From Caldisericia bacterium (lineage in GTDB: Bacteria > Caldisericota > Caldisericia > UBA6126), in contig JAQVYZ010000062.1 of the NCBI GenBank assembly GCA_028708485.1, positions 1 to 6,247 on the forward strand: 6,247 nucleotides of DNA. Reading direction: 5' to 3'. Under the pieces are notes generated by a model that worked only from the letters and a program-made list of their open reading frames with translations, searched no databases and was not told where the DNA came from. How positions within the stretch are numbered: the stretch's first letter is position 1; the number at the start of each line of letters is the position of its first letter. Below are positions 5,177 to 6,247 of this stretch, one piece after another. A program made the position numbers and the translations under genes.

Positions 5177-6247
5177 ATGGATTCAAAAGAAAAAATGCTA
5201 TTTGACCAATACAAAATTCCTATGTCTTTGCAGAGTAACATTATGTCAGCGGAAGAAGCCAAAGAGAAGGGATGGCTCAGTGAAGATACTCTTCAGTCAT
5301 GTAAAATTGAGAACATTGTCTCCTTCGATCTCGTATTGTCAACTGGAATGACAAGCGATTACATTGAAAAGCGTGAATTAACCGATATGATTTCCCTTCG
5401 GGAATTGATTCAAAATGCTTTCGATGAAACAGAGTTGGAGAGTGGACAACCAGAAGCAGATATCTCTCTGGATTCCGATGGCACTTGGTTAAAAGACAAT
5501 GGAAAGGGCGTGACAGTCGAATCTTTTCAATTGGGTATGAGTAATAAAGTTCCCTGGATGAGGGGTTATTACGGCGAGGGTATGAAAATTGCTTCATTTT
5601 ATTTCTCATTACATCAAAAACCTGTGTATATTTTTAGCCATAATCAGGTATTTTGTTTTTTACCCCTCCAGTTTTCTCAGAAAAAACAATCAAATCTCTA
5701 TGTTTTAATTGGTAAAACCACTCAAAACATCCAAGGTACGCATATTTTTATCAGGAATTTCTTTCCAAACAAGGAGAAAATCCAGCGCATTACCTCGGTA
5801 TGGAACGAGGATTTACAAGGGAAACTCATAGCAGAAGACTGGTCTGCTTCTCGGGATACAGAAAAAAAAATGCCTTCACGCATCTATGATTACCCTGACC
5901 AGTTATACATCCGAAATATGTATATTGGTCCAATGAGCGAAGTAGCCAAAAGAGAATCTCTTTTAAGTTATGATTTATGGTGGTTTCGATTGGATATATC
6001 GAGAAAAATCATGACACATTCTGTGCCGTTGTTGTTTAAAGAGATCTCCAGTATCCTGGATCGATCTCCCTCTTGTCGTAAAGTATATGTGAATAAATTG
6101 GTTGAATCCAGAATGCTTCTGAAAAGACCGTATAAGAATTCTGAAATTGTGGAATTTAATCCTATTTTTGCCACGGTTGAAGGGCATTTATTTGTTTATG
6201 CCTGCCCGATTGGCATCATTGACGATTTTATCCATGCATTAGGATTG
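5177..6247 (+). CDS. GHKL (Hsp90/MutL/gyrase-like) ATPase-domain protein, 3' end outside window
   Basis: A frame of 357 codons from ATG 5177 is still open at the right edge. AGGTG at 5165-5169 lies 7 nt before the start. The Bergerat ATP-binding motifs are in order: N-box ELIQNAFDE (76-84, with the catalytic-type E76 and Mg-binding-type N80), G1 box DNGKGV (107-112), and a compact G2 element RGYYGEGMK (129-137). About 65 residues of family-unlike sequence precede the N-box, and roughly 160 residues follow the ATP site before a segment with LDISRKIM (272-279), which may correspond to the conserved basic residue of the second (S5-like) domain. There is no signal peptide or membrane segment, and no histidine-kinase dimerisation domain, so it is cytoplasmic and not a sensor kinase. 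It best fits the GYxGEG-type ATPases related to MORC/MutL-like proteins of mobile or defence contexts, but no partner gene is in view and the function is unassigned. Confidence 0.8.
   Translation, partial: MDSKEKMLFDQYKIPMSLQSNIMSAEEAKEKGWLSEDTLQSCKIENIVSFDLVLSTGMTSDYIEKRELTDMISLRELIQNAFDETELESGQPEADISLDSDGTWLKDNGKGVTVESFQLGMSNKVPWMRGYYGEGMKIASFYFSLHQKPVYIFSHNQVFCFLPLQFSQKKQSNLYVLIGKTTQNIQGTHIFIRNFFPNKEKIQRITSVWNEDLQGKLIAEDWSASRDTEKKMPSRIYDYPDQLYIRNMYIGPMSEVAKRESLLSYDLWWFRLDISRKIMTHSVPLLFKEISSILDRSPSCRKVYVNKLVESRMLLKRPYKNSEIVEFNPIFATVEGHLFVYACPIGIIDDFIHALGL

Noticed and set aside
5277..5609. Minus-strand open frame of 110 codons
   Set aside because: It is antisense to the ATP-binding core of the GHKL protein, whose motifs are unmistakable.

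Overview
The window is AT-rich bacterial DNA. Genes have Shine-Dalgarno sites, two of them start with TTG, and one gene ends in a classic intrinsic terminator. The lineage cannot be fixed from sequence alone. The gene mix (RodA, a single-RRM RNA-binding protein, a NosR/NapH-type 4Fe-4S membrane protein, a secreted protein with Ig-like repeats carrying G-x-x-NPxxxG motifs) would suit an anaerobic, possibly uncultured, low-GC bacterium; this is inference. No mobile element, CRISPR array, tRNA or rRNA was seen.

Layout. 1-948 (minus): 5' part of an exported two-repeat protein that runs off the left edge. 993-2108 (minus): rodA, the cell-elongation glycan polymerase, 44 bp upstream of the first gene and probably in one transcript with it. 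2109-2370: divergent control region with a structured leader that can either hide or expose the ribosome binding site of the next gene. 2371-2670 (plus): a 99-residue RRM RNA-binding protein. 2695-2730: its terminator, which overlaps a second perfect hairpin. 2738-4234 (minus): membrane polyferredoxin with an exported N-terminal domain and a long proline-rich linker, convergent with the RRM gene. 4329-5063 (minus): a crotonase-superfamily protein that lacks one of the two classical hydratase glutamates. 5064-5176: divergent promoter region with two AGAA/TTCT inverted repeats. 5177-6247 (plus): a GHKL-type ATPase that runs off the right edge.

Functional links are loose. RodA and the exported protein are both envelope-related and likely cotranscribed. 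The polyferredoxin probably passes electrons across or along the membrane, but no partner oxidoreductase is in view. The crotonase and the GHKL ATPase share only a divergent control region. I see no convincing new multi-gene system. The strongest unexplained signals are RNA-level: the bistable-looking leader and the overlapping hairpins on either side of the RRM gene.
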